A DNA stretch of 64,000 nucleotides, taken from positions 186,001 through 250,000 of the forward strand of contig DASXNV010000032.1 of NCBI GenBank assembly GCA_036494815.1. Direction: 5' to 3'. The position numbers and the translations under genes are program-made. Source of the stretch: Poindextera sp036494815 (GTDB taxonomy: Bacteria > Pseudomonadota > Alphaproteobacteria > Caulobacterales > Caulobacteraceae). Below the pieces are notes generated by a model, which had not been told where the DNA came from, ran no database searches, and worked only from the letters and a program-made list of their open reading frames with translations. This document shows positions 1 through 9,727 of this stretch, piece after piece (position 1 is the stretch's first letter; every line of letters begins with the position of its first letter).

Positions 1-1947
1 GGAGAGGATCCCGCCTCGGCCCTGGTTCTGGCCACTCCCGATGGCGGCGTGGTCGCCGGCAAGGGCCGTGGCGGCGTCAGCGATGCGGTCAATCTCAGGG
101 ACGCCCTGCACACCGAACCGGGCGCGCTGGAGTCCAGGTCGGCCACCGGCGCCCTGCCGGACGGAAGCGCGGTCGAACTGGCGGCGGAACCCGTCGCCGG
201 CGGGGCTTTGATCGCGGTGGCGGCGACGCCGCCGACCCATGCGGCGGGCGCATCGGCGCAGAACCGGATCGCAGAGTTGATCTCGCTTCTGGCGCCCCTG
301 GCCATTGGCTGCGGCCTGGCCGTGATGGTGCTGACGCAGATCCGCAAGACAGACAACGCGCAGAAGGCCGTCGTCGAAACCGAAAAGCGCTTCCGTATGG
401 CGGTGGAGGCTGCGCGCTGCGGCATCTGGGAGTGGGACCTGGACAAGGACAGCCTGTTCATGTCCGAAATCACCGGCGCTATCCTCGGCTGGGGCGGCGC
501 CGGCGTCGCCCCTGGCGCGGACGTGCTGGAGCGGATCGCCTCCGACCACCGCGACCGGGTTCGCCAGACCCTGGAATCGGCTCGTACTTACGGCGCCTTT
601 GACGTTTCCTTCCGCGTGCTGCTGCCCGACGGCAAATCGGTATGGATCGACGCGCGAGGCCAGGCCTCGGGCGAGGCCGGCGAGAAGGGCTATCGCTGCA
701 TCCGCGGCGTGATGCTGGACGTGACCGAGGAGCGGATCACCCAGGCGCGCGCCCAGGCGGCCGAAGTGCGGCTGCGCGACGCGATCAACAGCGTCTCCGA
801 AGCCTTCGTGCTGTGGGACCGGCACGGGCGGCTGCTCATGTGCAACAATAGCTTCCGAGTGTTCTTCTCGCTTGAACCACGGGTTATCAAACCCGGCGCC
901 GCCTATGATGCGGTCAAGAAATACATGCGTCTGGCGATCAAACAGGAGCAGCCCGCGCCCGAGGCCGGCCCCGGCGTGCGTGAGGCCGAGATGGACGACG
1001 GCCGCTGGCTGCAGATCTCCGAGCGCCGCACCGCCGAGGGCGGCATGGTGATGACCGCCGCCGACATCACCGCCATCAAGCTGCAGGATGAGGCGCGGCG
1101 CGCCAACGAAGCCCAGCTGCAGGAGGCCGTGGACAATCTGGAACAGAGCCAGGGGCAGCTGGCTGATCTGGCGCGCAAATACGAGGCCGAGAAAATCCGC
1201 GCCGAGGGCGCCAACCGGGCCAAGAGCGAGTTCCTGGCCAATATGAGCCACGAGCTGCGCACCCCGCTCAACGCCATCAACGGCTTTTCCGAGATCATGG
1301 TCGCCGAAATGTTCGGCCCGCTGGGTGAGCGCCGCTACAAGGAATATGCCGGGGACATCCTGTCGTCCGGCCAGCATCTGCTGGCCCTGATCAACGACAT
1401 TCTCGACATGTCCAAGATCGAAGCCGGCAAGATGAATCTCAGCTTCGAGCCCTTGAACGTCGAGGACGTGATTGAGGACGCCGTCCGCTTGGTGCGCAAT
1501 CGGGCTGACGCCACGGGCCTGAAGCTCGAGGTCGACCTGCCGGAATTGCCGGAATTCGAGGCCGACTATCGTGCGATCAAGCAGGTGCTGCTCAACCTGC
1601 TGTCCAATGCGCTCAAATTCACCCCTCACGGGGGCACCGTGGCTGTTTCGGCCGAGCGTCGCCGCGATTTTACCGGCGACAAGATGCGCATCTATGTCCG
1701 CGACACCGGCATCGGCATCTCGCCTGAGGATCTGTTGCGCCTGGCCAAACCCTTCGAACAGATCGAAAGCCAGCTCTCAAAGACCCAACAGGGCACTGGC
1801 CTGGGCCTGGCCCTGACCAAGTCACTGATCGAACTCCATGGCGGCGAACTGGAAATCGCCAGCACCCCAGGCGAGGGCACGACGGTCACGGTGATCCTGC
1901 CTCTGCACCAGATGAGCAGCGTGGCCCAGGTAGCGATCGCCGTTTGA
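1..1947 (+). CDS. pleC: PleC-type sensor histidine kinase/phosphatase, 5' end outside window
   Basis: The frame is open from base 1, so the true start lies to the left. Visible in order: the end of a non-cytoplasmic N-terminal region, one membrane segment (nt 277-342), two PAS domains (about nt 385-740 and 770-1080), a coiled linker, a HisKA domain with the motif MSHELRTPLNA (phospho-acceptor His codon at nt 1249-1251), and a HATPase domain with N, G1 (DTGIGIS) and G2 (GTGLGLALT) boxes. There is no receiver domain. The spacing of about 310 residues from the last membrane helix to the His, and about 231 residues from the His to the C terminus, fits Caulobacter PleC (842 aa, His610). PleC is the polar kinase/phosphatase that acts on DivK and PleD. 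The assignment rests on recalled sequence similarity; another PAS kinase of the same subfamily is the alternative. Confidence 0.8.
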   Translation, partial: GEDPASALVLATPDGGVVAGKGRGGVSDAVNLRDALHTEPGALESRSATGALPDGSAVELAAEPVAGGALIAVAATPPTHAAGASAQNRIAELISLLAPLAIGCGLAVMVLTQIRKTDNAQKAVVETEKRFRMAVEAARCGIWEWDLDKDSLFMSEITGAILGWGGAGVAPGADVLERIASDHRDRVRQTLESARTYGAFDVSFRVLLPDGKSVWIDARGQASGEAGEKGYRCIRGVMLDVTEERITQARAQAAEVRLRDAINSVSEAFVLWDRHGRLLMCNNSFRVFFSLEPRVIKPGAAYDAVKKYMRLAIKQEQPAPEAGPGVREAEMDDGRWLQISERRTAEGGMVMTAADITAIKLQDEARRANEAQLQEAVDNLEQSQGQLADLARKYEAEKIRAEGANRAKSEFLANMSHELRTPLNAINGFSEIMVAEMFGPLGERRYKEYAGDILSSGQHLLALINDILDMSKIEAGKMNLSFEPLNVEDVIEDAVRLVRNRADATGLKLEVDLPELPEFEADYRAIKQVLLNLLSNALKFTPHGGTVAVSAERRRDFTGDKMRIYVRDTGIGISPEDLLRLAKPFEQIESQLSKTQQGTGLGLALTKSLIELHGGELEIASTPGEGTTVTVILPLHQMSSVAQVAIAV

Positions 1948-1964
1948 AGGGGGCTTGCGCCCGG

Positions 1965-2243
1965 CTAAAGGCCACGCAGGCCCTGGGCCAAGGCCAGCAA
2001 GCTTTCCCTGGACGGCGGCGCGCCCGACATCAGCTCGTCATCGACCCGCCCCGCAAGCTCGCTGATCGCAGGGTATCCAAAGGACCCGGCCGAACCGGAC
2101 AGCTTGTGTAAGGTCTCCACAAAGTCTCCGGTTATGCTCACCGCCGGATCCTCGAGCGCGCGCTCGATCAGAGCCAGGTCGCGTGAGCAGCGCTCAAGAA
2201 AGCGCAGCTTCAGCACCTGCAGCTGATCGTTCACACCCCCCAC
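1965..2243 (-). CDS. Free-standing Hpt phosphotransfer protein
   Basis: A small protein of 92 residues that is almost entirely an Hpt four-helix domain. The motif LHKLSGSAGSFGY places the phosphorylatable histidine at residue 46. Such proteins relay phosphate between receiver domains. It starts with GTG, 13 bases inside the 3' end of the receiver gene upstream (2231-2620), so the two are translationally coupled and probably act together. It is tail-to-tail with the pleC-like gene, 17 bases apart; the short gap holds a GGGC/GCCC mini-hairpin that might serve as a terminator. The kinase partner is not shown by sequence. The MASE1 kinase at 3261-5342 and the PleC-like kinase are the local candidates. 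Confidence 0.85.
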   Translation of the reverse strand: MGGVNDQLQVLKLRFLERCSRDLALIERALEDPAVSITGDFVETLHKLSGSAGSFGYPAISELAGRVDDELMSGAPPSRESLLALAQGLRGL

Positions 2244-2620
2244 CGCGCCAAGATGCGGCGAACCTCGGGGGCGAGCGCCAGCGGGTCGAACGGCTTGGTG
2301 ATAAGGCCAGCTATGCCGAGCTGCTGATAGGCGGACACCTCATGCGATTGGGTGCGGGCGGTGATGAAAATCACCGGGGTCCGCTGGTGGGCCGGGCGCG
2401 CCCTCAGGGCGGCGAGCACCGCGGGGCCATCCATCACCGGCATCATTACGTCCAGCAGGACGACGTCCGGCCGGTATTCGCCGTTGTCGAGCAGGGCCAG
2501 GGCCGCGACTCCGGATTCGGCGGTCTGTACGGCGATGTCCTCGTCCAGGCCGAGGGAAAGCTCACCGACATCCCGCAGATCGCGGTCGTCTTCCACATAA
2601 AGTACGTTCAATTTCGACAA
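2231..2620 (-). CDS. Single-domain response regulator (CheY-like)
   Basis: A 129-residue receiver domain with no output domain. Acidic pocket residues are in YVEDD, the phospho-acceptor is Asp57 in LLDVMMPVMDG, the conserved Thr is in FITARTQ and the Lys is in ITKPFD. I place the start at the TTG at 2620, giving MSKLNVLYVEDD, because the receiver fold begins there and a G-rich stretch precedes it; the frame stays open to 2683 but that extension looks non-coding. It overlaps the Hpt gene by 13 bases, so receiver plus Hpt form a compact phosphorelay module. Output is presumably through protein-protein contact. Confidence 0.85.
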   Translation of the reverse strand: MSKLNVLYVEDDRDLRDVGELSLGLDEDIAVQTAESGVAALALLDNGEYRPDVVLLDVMMPVMDGPAVLAALRARPAHQRTPVIFITARTQSHEVSAYQQLGIAGLITKPFDPLALAPEVRRILARWGV

Positions 2621-2720
2621 TGACGGCTGGCCCCCATTCCCTGCGTTCAAGCCTTTTGTTCTGGCGGCGTATCGACGCGCCACTCTACCGGGCGGGCCCT
2701 GCCTATGCTAGGTGACGGGG

Positions 2721-3107
2721 ATGACGGGTTCCATTTGCCTGATCGACGACGATGAGCTGTTCCGTCGAAATCTTGCGGAACAACTGCGCGCTTTGGGGCG
2801 GACGGTCGAGGAAGCTTGCGACGCAGAGCGGGGCTTGAGGCTTCTGGAGAGCCGGACCTTTGAGGCCAGCGTCGTGGATGTGCTGATGCCCGACATTGAC
2901 GGCATAGAGCTAATCGCGCGGATCCGGTCCCGCTGGCCGGACATGCGTCTTATCGCTATCTCCGGCGGTGGCCGCTTGAGCGCGGCGCTGTGTATTGACC
3001 TGGCGCGGCTTACCGGGGCGGACGACTGCATAAGAAAGCCGCTGAACGCTCATGACATCCTGGCGCGGATGCCGGGTGGTTCCGCGAACACATCGGTTCA
3101 GGCATAG
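2721..3107 (+). CDS. Single-domain response regulator
   Basis: A receiver domain of 128 residues. The acidic pair is in LIDDDE, the phospho-acceptor is Asp53 in VVDVLMPDIDG, a Ser (IAISGGG) stands at the Thr position, and the Lys is in CIRKPL. I chose the ATG at 2721, preceded by AGGTGACGGGG, over the in-frame GTG at 2712. It is divergent from the Hpt/receiver pair (about 100 bases between starts) and upstream of the MASE1 kinase, with a 153-base gap. It carries no DNA-binding or enzymatic output domain. The sequence differs from what I recall of DivK. Confidence 0.8.
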   Translation: MTGSICLIDDDELFRRNLAEQLRALGRTVEEACDAERGLRLLESRTFEASVVDVLMPDIDGIELIARIRSRWPDMRLIAISGGGRLSAALCIDLARLTGADDCIRKPLNAHDILARMPGGSANTSVQA

Positions 3108-3260
3108 TCAATTAAGTCTGCTCACCCTGGCGACCTTGAATGGAGGGTGTCTGATCTCACCAAGAACGACCAACGATCGCTGTCTCGCCGCGCAACGCAA
3201 CACACCTCGGCTTGGAACCACCGGCGGCATAGCGCCTGACGCGGCTGCTTGGAGCTGTCG

Positions 3261-5342
3261 ATGAGCGATCTTGCGCATCCAGAGGCTTCGCCAGAGAACT
3301 CAGGCGAACGGTCGCATTGGCCGCGAACCCTGCTGGGCGCGGCGGTCTTCGGCGTCTTGATGTGGTTGAGCCTGTCCCTTGGCCGGGATAGCCGGGGCAG
3401 TGTCGCTCCGATCGCTCCCGCCACCGCGATCGCATTGGCGATGATCCTGCGCCACCCGCCGCGGGACTGGTTGAGTCGGCTGGCAGGCTGTTTCATCGTC
3501 AACCTCGTTGTTGGCGTGGCGATGGGGCGGAACCTGCCACTCACCTTCTCCTTCGCCCTGACCAATATGGGTGAGGTCTTGCTGGTGGCGGGATGGTTGT
3601 GGCGTTGGCGTGGCCGGGGCCTGGACTTCGCCAAACCAGCTCATCTGGCCAGCTTCGCCCTGGCTTCGCTGTCAGTTCCCTGGGCCGTCGCGGTGGTGGC
3701 CTCTCCGATTGTCTGGTCGTCCAGCAGTGCGCCGGTGCTGCTCAACGTCACCGTCCGCGGCCTGGCCCATGGGTTGGGCTTCGTCATTCTGACCCCCGCC
3801 CTGATCCTGCTTCAACGCAAGGGGGCGATGATCTGGAGCCCTGCCCGCCGGCGAGACGCTCTCATGGGCGGCCTGGTCCTGGTTCTCGGCTTGGCGGCCG
3901 TGTTCGGTCAGTCGCGCTATCCGGTCATGTTCCTGGCCCTGCCTCCGATCCTGTTGATGGCCTTCCAGTTCGAGTTGGAGGGCGCGGCTCTGGCCATCCT
4001 GGTCACAGCGATGATCTCGACCCTCGCGGCGGTCGCCAAGGTCGGTCCCACAGCGCTCAATCACGGGTCGATGACCGAGCGGATTTTGATATTGCAACTG
4101 TTCCTGGCCACCTGCTCCCTGGCGGTGTTGCCGGTCGCCTCGGTCCTCGCCCAGCGTCGCATCATCCTGCGTTCGATGGTGGAGGCGCGGGACGAGGCCA
4201 TCGCCGCCCAGGCGCGTTATCGCCTATTGGCGGAACACTCATCCGACATCATCGTCCGCACCGGTCCGGACGGCATTGTCCGCTATTGCTCGCCGGCGAT
4301 CCGGGCGCAAGGTTATGAGCCGGAAGAGATCGTGGGGCGCAGTACCTTTGATCTCATGCACCCGGACGATCTGCAGGCTGCGGCCGAGCGTCGTCGACAA
4401 AGGTTCAGCGGCGCCCCCATTGACCCGAGCCAGGATCGCCAGATGAGGCTGCGCACCAAGAGCGGTGAGTATCGGTGGTTCGAGGGTGCGCCCTCGGTCA
4501 TCTATGGCGACAAGGGCCAGGCGTTGGAGTCCATCACCGTGCTGCGCGACGTCACCACGCGCCGACAGATGGAAGAAGATCTGCGGGCGGCCAAGGAGGA
4601 GGCCGAGGCGGCGTCCCAGGTCAAGTCGGACTTTCTGGCCAATATGAGCCACGAACTGCGCACACCGCTGACCGCGATCATCGGCTTCGCTGGCCTTTTG
4701 GCCGTCAAGGGCAAGCTGGGTGAGATGGAAGCCATGTTCGTCAAGCGGATCGGCGACGCTAGCCGGTCGCTGTTGGCTCTGATCAACGATGTGCTCGACC
4801 TTTCCAAGGTCGAGGCGGGGCATGTCGATCTGGAGCGCGCGCCCGTCGATCTGCGCAACCTGGCGCGCGAGGTCGCCGCCCTCATGGATCAGCAGGCGAA
4901 GACCAAAGGCTTGGTTCTCAGCGTGCAGGTCGCGGACGATGTGCCGGGGACCGTGCTGACCGACATCACGCGTTTGCGGCAGGTCGTCACCAATCTGCTC
5001 AGCAACGCCGTCAAATTCACCGAAGCAGGGTCTGCGATCCTGAAAGTCGCGCGTTCCGGCCCAGCGACGCTGCGGTTCGAGGTGACGGATACGGGCGCGG
5101 GCATTCCGGCAGACCGCCTCGACCGTCTGTTCACCCGCTTTGTTCAGGCCGACAGCTCCACCACCCGACTGCATGGCGGCACGGGACTGGGCTTGGCGAT
5201 CTGCAAAGGCATCGTCGACTTGATGCACGGCCGTATCGGCGTCGAAAGCATCGAAGGCTCGGGTTCGACCTTCTGGTTCGAGATCCCGTTGATCGAAGCC
5301 TCAGCGGACGGCGGTGGCGTGTTGACGGTGACCGCGGCCTGA
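3261..5342 (+). CDS. MASE1-PAS sensor histidine kinase
   Basis: A 693-residue membrane kinase. Residues about 20-290 are hydrophobic with many helices and resemble the MASE1 integral membrane sensor domain; a PAS domain follows (about 315-435), then HisKA with MSHELRTPLTA (His464) and a HATPase domain with NLLSNAVKF, DTGAGIP and GTGLGLAI boxes. There is no C-terminal receiver. The ATG at 3261 follows GGAG at 3251-3254; a TTG at 3249 is in frame but less likely. It is convergent with glnE. Together with the two receivers and the Hpt protein it makes a plausible local phosphorelay. The signal sensed is unknown. Confidence 0.85.
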   Translation: MSDLAHPEASPENSGERSHWPRTLLGAAVFGVLMWLSLSLGRDSRGSVAPIAPATAIALAMILRHPPRDWLSRLAGCFIVNLVVGVAMGRNLPLTFSFALTNMGEVLLVAGWLWRWRGRGLDFAKPAHLASFALASLSVPWAVAVVASPIVWSSSSAPVLLNVTVRGLAHGLGFVILTPALILLQRKGAMIWSPARRRDALMGGLVLVLGLAAVFGQSRYPVMFLALPPILLMAFQFELEGAALAILVTAMISTLAAVAKVGPTALNHGSMTERILILQLFLATCSLAVLPVASVLAQRRIILRSMVEARDEAIAAQARYRLLAEHSSDIIVRTGPDGIVRYCSPAIRAQGYEPEEIVGRSTFDLMHPDDLQAAAERRRQRFSGAPIDPSQDRQMRLRTKSGEYRWFEGAPSVIYGDKGQALESITVLRDVTTRRQMEEDLRAAKEEAEAASQVKSDFLANMSHELRTPLTAIIGFAGLLAVKGKLGEMEAMFVKRIGDASRSLLALINDVLDLSKVEAGHVDLERAPVDLRNLAREVAALMDQQAKTKGLVLSVQVADDVPGTVLTDITRLRQVVTNLLSNAVKFTEAGSAILKVARSGPATLRFEVTDTGAGIPADRLDRLFTRFVQADSSTTRLHGGTGLGLAICKGIVDLMHGRIGVESIEGSGSTFWFEIPLIEASADGGGVLTVTAA

Positions 5343-5384
5343 AGCGGGTATCCTGCCGAAACGCCTCGTCGTAGGCCGCATTGG

Positions 5385-8300
5385 CTATCCTTTGGGAATC
5401 ACAGTCTCGAACGCCCGCCGCGCCTTGGCGCGCCGGTCGCTCAGGCGGCGTTCGAGGGCGGCGAAGTCGCGCGCGGCGCCGGCGCGGGCCAGGCGTTGGC
5501 GAAACCGCTTGGGCTCACCGCTGGGATCGGCGCGATCCTCCAGGGCGACTTTGAGGATCTGCGACAGGTCCTGCTGCAGGGTCCAGGCCGCAAGCAGGTC
5601 GGACAGGACGGCATGGTCGGCCAGGCCCGCCGCCGCAAGAGCCGCCAGCGCTTCGGCCGTGTGGCCCTTCAAGGGGCCGCCGTGAGCTGCGTTTATGATC
5701 TGCAGGTACTGGGCGGCGAACTCCACATCGACCAGGCCGCCCGGCGATAGTTTGAGATCCCAGAAGCCGTGTGGTGGCCGCTCCCGGGCCATCAAGGCGC
5801 GCATGTCCAAAACCTCGGCCGCGGTCGTTAAAGGATCGCGTGGGCGGCGCAGGGCGGCCTCGGTCGCCGCCGACGTCGCCTGGGCGAAGGCTGGGCTGCT
5901 GGCCCAGACCACGCGGGCCCGAGTCAGGGCCAGAAACTCCCAGGTCTCGGCCTCCTCGGCATAGTAGTTCGTCAGCGAGGCGAGACTGACCGCCACGGGG
6001 CCGGCCGTGCCGGAGGGCCGCAAACGCATATCCACGGCATAGAGCCCGCCCTCGGCCGTGGGGGCGGACAGGGCGGCGATCAGGCGCTGGGTGAAACGGG
6101 CATAGACCGTCTCGGCGCCCCAGCCCTTGAGCGTGGACATGGCCTGGGGGTCTTGCGCGCCGTAGACCGTCATCAGGTCGAGATCGGAGCCGGCGTTCAT
6201 CTCCCGCGAGCCGCAACGGCCCAGGGCGACCACGGCCACGTCGCCGGGGAATTCCCCGCCGATGCGTATGACCTCGGCCAGGGCGGCGGGGGCCAGGGCC
6301 TGCACGCAGCCATCAGCCAGGTCGGCGAAGGCTGCGCCCGCCTCGGTGGCGCCGGCGGCTCCGCTCATCACCTGTACGCCGATGCGAAAGGCCTGCTCGC
6401 GGTGAACCCTGCGCACCGCGTCCATCGCCACCTCGTAGCCCGGTCCGGCGCGGGCCAGCGCCGCGTCCAAGGCGACGATATGGTCGCCGCGCTCGATCGG
6501 CTGGAAGAAGTCCTGGTCAAGCAGGGCGTCCAGGGCCGTGGGGCGTCGGGCCAGGGTTGCGGCCAGGCGCGGGGCAAAGGCCATGACCTCGACCACCAGA
6601 TCGAACAGCTTGGGCTGGGCCAGGAACAGGGATTGGACCTGCACCCCGGAGGTCAGGCCGGCGAAGAAGTCTGCAAAGCGGGCGAAGGCCGTATTGGGCG
6701 CGCCGGTGGCCTGGGCGGCTTCCAGCAGGCGAGGGGCCAGGCGGGTGAACAGTTCGCGCCCGCGCTCGGTGCGGGTGGCGGCGATGCGGCCGTGGTGCCA
6801 GGCGCGGATGGTGGCGGAAATTCTCGGCGGTTCAGTAAAACCCATCCGGTGAAGGGTTTTGAGGGTTTCCGGATCGTCCTCCACCCCCGTGAAGACCAGG
6901 CTGCCGAATCGCGACGACAAATCTTCGTCGTCGGCGAACAGCTCGCCATAGCGGCCATTGACGCCGCGCAGCAGCCGGCCCACCGCGGCGTCGAACCGGC
7001 GCAGGTCCGCTTCACCGAAAAGGGCGGCGATGCGGCGACGTTCACCGTCGCTCTCAGGCAGCTTGTGGGTCTGGTGGTCGCCGATCATCTGGGCCCGATG
7101 CTCCAGGGCCCGCAGGGTCGCATAGGCCTGGGTCAGTTCCGTCGCCACCTTGGGGTCCACATGGCCGGCGCCGGCCAGGGCGTTCAGGGCGTCGAGCGTG
7201 CGGCGACCGCGAAGGTTTGGGTCGCGGCCGCCCAGGATCAGCTGCTGGGTCTGGACATAGAATTCGATCTCGCGGATGCCGCCATGGCCCAGTTTCAGGT
7301 CGGCGCCCTTGGCCTCCATGCGCTCGTCGACCTTGTGCACATGGATCTGGCGCTTGATCGAATGGATGTCGGCTATGGCGGCGAAATCCAGGTTGCGCCG
7401 CCAGATGAAGGGCTGCAGCCCGGCCAGGAAGGCCTGGCCCGTGGCGATGTCGCCGGCCGCCACACGGGCCTTGATATAGGCCGCCCGCTCCCAGTTCTGG
7501 CCGACGCTTTCATAGTAGTCCATGGCGGCGGCGATCGGCGCCGCCACCGGGGTCGAGGAGGGATCTGGACGCAGCCTCAGGTCCACGCGGAACACATAGC
7601 CGTCCGCCGTGCGCGCCTGCAGAAGCTCGGCTATGGCCTGGGTCAGGCGCACAGCCAGGGCCAGGGGCTCGACGCCGCCGGCCAGTGGCAAGACGTCGGG
7701 GTCGAAGAAAACCGAAAAATCGATATCGCTGGAATAGTTGAGTTCGAAGGCTCCGTACTTGCCCATGGCGATGCAGAACAGGCCGGGGATCGGGCCTTGG
7801 CCCGGCGCCAGCGCCGGCTTCAGCCGCCCCCGAGCAATCTCGCCGCGTGCGGCTTCGGCCACGGCCGCGCGCAGGGCGGCGTCGGCGAAGCGGGTCAGAG
7901 CGGCGGTCACCGCGTCGAGGTCCCAGACCCCGCCCAGGTCGGCCAGGGCGGTCAGCAGGTGGGTCTCGGCCTTCAGCTGGCGTAGACCCCGCGCGACCTG
8001 ACCCGGCGTCGACGGCTCAGTCTCCAGCCGCGTGGCTGCGGCCAGAATCGCCTCCAGCCGCGCCTCGGGTGCCTCGCCGAGCACCCGACCCAGCATCGCC
8101 GGCCGCAATCGGGCCAGGCTGGCCAGATAGGGCGAGGCCGCAAAGACCGGCCGCAGCGCCGGCTCGGCCTGGGCCAACAGCTCCGACCAGCCCTCTCGCG
8201 TCGCGGCGGCGGCTGTCGCCTCGAACGCCCGCTCAGCTCCGGCGGCGTCGATGACGGGGCCGCAGGGGCGCAGCAATTCGGCGAGGCGGGCGGTGGTCAT
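5385..8300 (-). CDS. glnE: Glutamine synthetase adenylyltransferase/adenylyl-removing enzyme
   Basis: A 971-residue bifunctional enzyme that adenylylates and deadenylylates glutamine synthetase in response to PII and glutamine. Two nucleotidyltransferase cores are visible: SSDIDFSVFFD near residue 190 (N-terminal, deadenylylating half) and AGSDLDLMTVYG near residue 705 (C-terminal, adenylylating half). Each is followed by helical regions, and the length is typical of GlnE. It is the last gene of a leftward run degP - regulator - kinase - glnE, with 10 bases separating it from the kinase. That order is, to my knowledge, also found in rhizobia. Confidence 0.97.
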   Translation of the reverse strand: MTTARLAELLRPCGPVIDAAGAERAFEATAAAATREGWSELLAQAEPALRPVFAASPYLASLARLRPAMLGRVLGEAPEARLEAILAAATRLETEPSTPGQVARGLRQLKAETHLLTALADLGGVWDLDAVTAALTRFADAALRAAVAEAARGEIARGRLKPALAPGQGPIPGLFCIAMGKYGAFELNYSSDIDFSVFFDPDVLPLAGGVEPLALAVRLTQAIAELLQARTADGYVFRVDLRLRPDPSSTPVAAPIAAAMDYYESVGQNWERAAYIKARVAAGDIATGQAFLAGLQPFIWRRNLDFAAIADIHSIKRQIHVHKVDERMEAKGADLKLGHGGIREIEFYVQTQQLILGGRDPNLRGRRTLDALNALAGAGHVDPKVATELTQAYATLRALEHRAQMIGDHQTHKLPESDGERRRIAALFGEADLRRFDAAVGRLLRGVNGRYGELFADDEDLSSRFGSLVFTGVEDDPETLKTLHRMGFTEPPRISATIRAWHHGRIAATRTERGRELFTRLAPRLLEAAQATGAPNTAFARFADFFAGLTSGVQVQSLFLAQPKLFDLVVEVMAFAPRLAATLARRPTALDALLDQDFFQPIERGDHIVALDAALARAGPGYEVAMDAVRRVHREQAFRIGVQVMSGAAGATEAGAAFADLADGCVQALAPAALAEVIRIGGEFPGDVAVVALGRCGSREMNAGSDLDLMTVYGAQDPQAMSTLKGWGAETVYARFTQRLIAALSAPTAEGGLYAVDMRLRPSGTAGPVAVSLASLTNYYAEEAETWEFLALTRARVVWASSPAFAQATSAATEAALRRPRDPLTTAAEVLDMRALMARERPPHGFWDLKLSPGGLVDVEFAAQYLQIINAAHGGPLKGHTAEALAALAAAGLADHAVLSDLLAAWTLQQDLSQILKVALEDRADPSGEPKRFRQRLARAGAARDFAALERRLSDRRAKARRAFETVIPKG

Positions 8301-8310
8301 GGGTGGGATG

Positions 8311-9717
8311 CTACCCCACCCTGGGCAGGATCAGCGCGACCCGCAAGCCGGGACCCATCTCACCCACCTTGCCCGGGCCTTCGTCCAGTTCCAGCCGCCC
8401 GCCGTGGGCCTCAGCCACCGCCGCGACGAGGGGCAGGCCGAGGCCGGCGCCGGGCTGGTTTCGGCTGTTTTCCAGCCGCACGAAGCGCTCGACCACCCGC
8501 TCGCGCTCGCCATCCGGCACGCCGGGGCCGGTGTCGGTGACCGAGAACTCCACCTCGCCGGAGGAGCGCCGTCGCACGCGCAGCATCACCGCGCCGCCAG
8601 TGGGGGTGTATTTGACCGCATTATCCAACAGATTGGCCAGGGCCTGGGCCAGGAATTCGCGGTTGCCCTTCACCGTCAGCCCCGGGGACATCTCGGCCTT
8701 GAAGTCCAGCCCCTGATCCTCGCACAGAGGCTCATAAAGTTCAGCCACATCGGCGGCCAACTGGCTGGGATCGAAGGGGCGCTGGTCGGGCGCCGAGCCG
8801 GCCGCCTGCAGGCGCGAAATGGACAGCACGGCGGTGAAGGTGCGTAGCACCCCCTCGGCGTCCTCCAGGGCCTGGGCCAGGGCGGCCTTGGGGTCGCTCT
8901 TGCCGGCTTCGACCTCCAGCATGGCCACCTCCAGCCGCGTGCGCAGACGGGTCAGGGGCGAGCGCAGGTCGTGGGCGATGGCGTCACCGGCATGGCGCAG
9001 GCTGCCGATGGAGCGCTCCAGCCGGTCGAGCATGTCGTTGAGGCCGATGGCCAGTTCCTCAAACTCGTCTCCAGCCCCGCGCAAGCCGGCCCGGGCGCGC
9101 AGGTCGCCGCCCTGCACCGCACCGACCACCGCGTTGAGGCCGCTGATCGAGCGGCTGACATTACGGCTGACCAAGATCCCGCCGGCCAGGCCCAGGACCA
9201 CCACCAGCACCCCCGCGCCCCACAGGGCGCGGACGATCTTGGCCACATAGGACTCGGTCTCGCCGATGTCCTCGCCCACGAAAAGGATCTCGCCGCCGCT
9301 CAGGCGTTGGCGTTCGCCGCGCGCCAACCGCGATTGACGGCTTCCGTCCGGCGCCGCCTCCGCCATCTTGAAATGGGTCCAGACGATGTTGCGCTCGTCC
9401 GATTGACCCACGGGAACATCGGGCACCGTGCCCCAGATCCGGCGCCCGGATTCGTCCAGCAGCAGGTAGATGTAGGGCTGGTCGATGGCGGTGCGCTCGA
9501 TCATGGTCGCGCGCAGGGCCGGTACGCCACCCTTGGCGTAGACGGCGTCGAGGGTCTGGATTTCCTTGGCGATGCTGGCGTCGGCCAACCGGCTGATCTC
9601 GCCGGCGGTCATCAGATAGATGTAGCCCAGAAAGGCTGCGGCTGCGGCCGCGAACAGGGCCAGGAACAGCAGGGTCAGCCGGAAGGTGTTGGTGCGAAAG
9701 ATGGCCGGCAGGCGCAT
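8311..9717 (-). CDS. HAMP-containing sensor histidine kinase
   Basis: A 468-residue two-helix sensor kinase: N-terminal membrane segment (about 12-35), periplasmic domain (about 36-165), second membrane segment, HAMP domain, HisKA with IAHDLRSPLTRL (His249) and HATPase with NLLDNAVKYT, DTGPGVP and a GAGLGLPLV G2 box. The HDLRSPL type of H-box is usual for OmpR-partner kinases of the EnvZ/QseC/CusS class. It lies 10 bases after its cognate regulator gene and downstream of a DegP-like protease, so envelope stress or protein quality control is a reasonable guess for the stimulus, not something the sequence shows. Confidence 0.92.
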   Translation of the reverse strand: MRLPAIFRTNTFRLTLLFLALFAAAAAAFLGYIYLMTAGEISRLADASIAKEIQTLDAVYAKGGVPALRATMIERTAIDQPYIYLLLDESGRRIWGTVPDVPVGQSDERNIVWTHFKMAEAAPDGSRQSRLARGERQRLSGGEILFVGEDIGETESYVAKIVRALWGAGVLVVVLGLAGGILVSRNVSRSISGLNAVVGAVQGGDLRARAGLRGAGDEFEELAIGLNDMLDRLERSIGSLRHAGDAIAHDLRSPLTRLRTRLEVAMLEVEAGKSDPKAALAQALEDAEGVLRTFTAVLSISRLQAAGSAPDQRPFDPSQLAADVAELYEPLCEDQGLDFKAEMSPGLTVKGNREFLAQALANLLDNAVKYTPTGGAVMLRVRRRSSGEVEFSVTDTGPGVPDGERERVVERFVRLENSRNQPGAGLGLPLVAAVAEAHGGRLELDEGPGKVGEMGPGLRVALILPRVG

Positions 9718-9727
9718 CTTCTAGACC

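Noticed and set aside
6153..7985. Long plus-strand open frame (over 600 codons) inside glnE
   Set aside because: It lies fully opposite glnE, has no recognisable domain and a His/Gln/Gly-rich composition typical of antisense frames in GC-rich genes.
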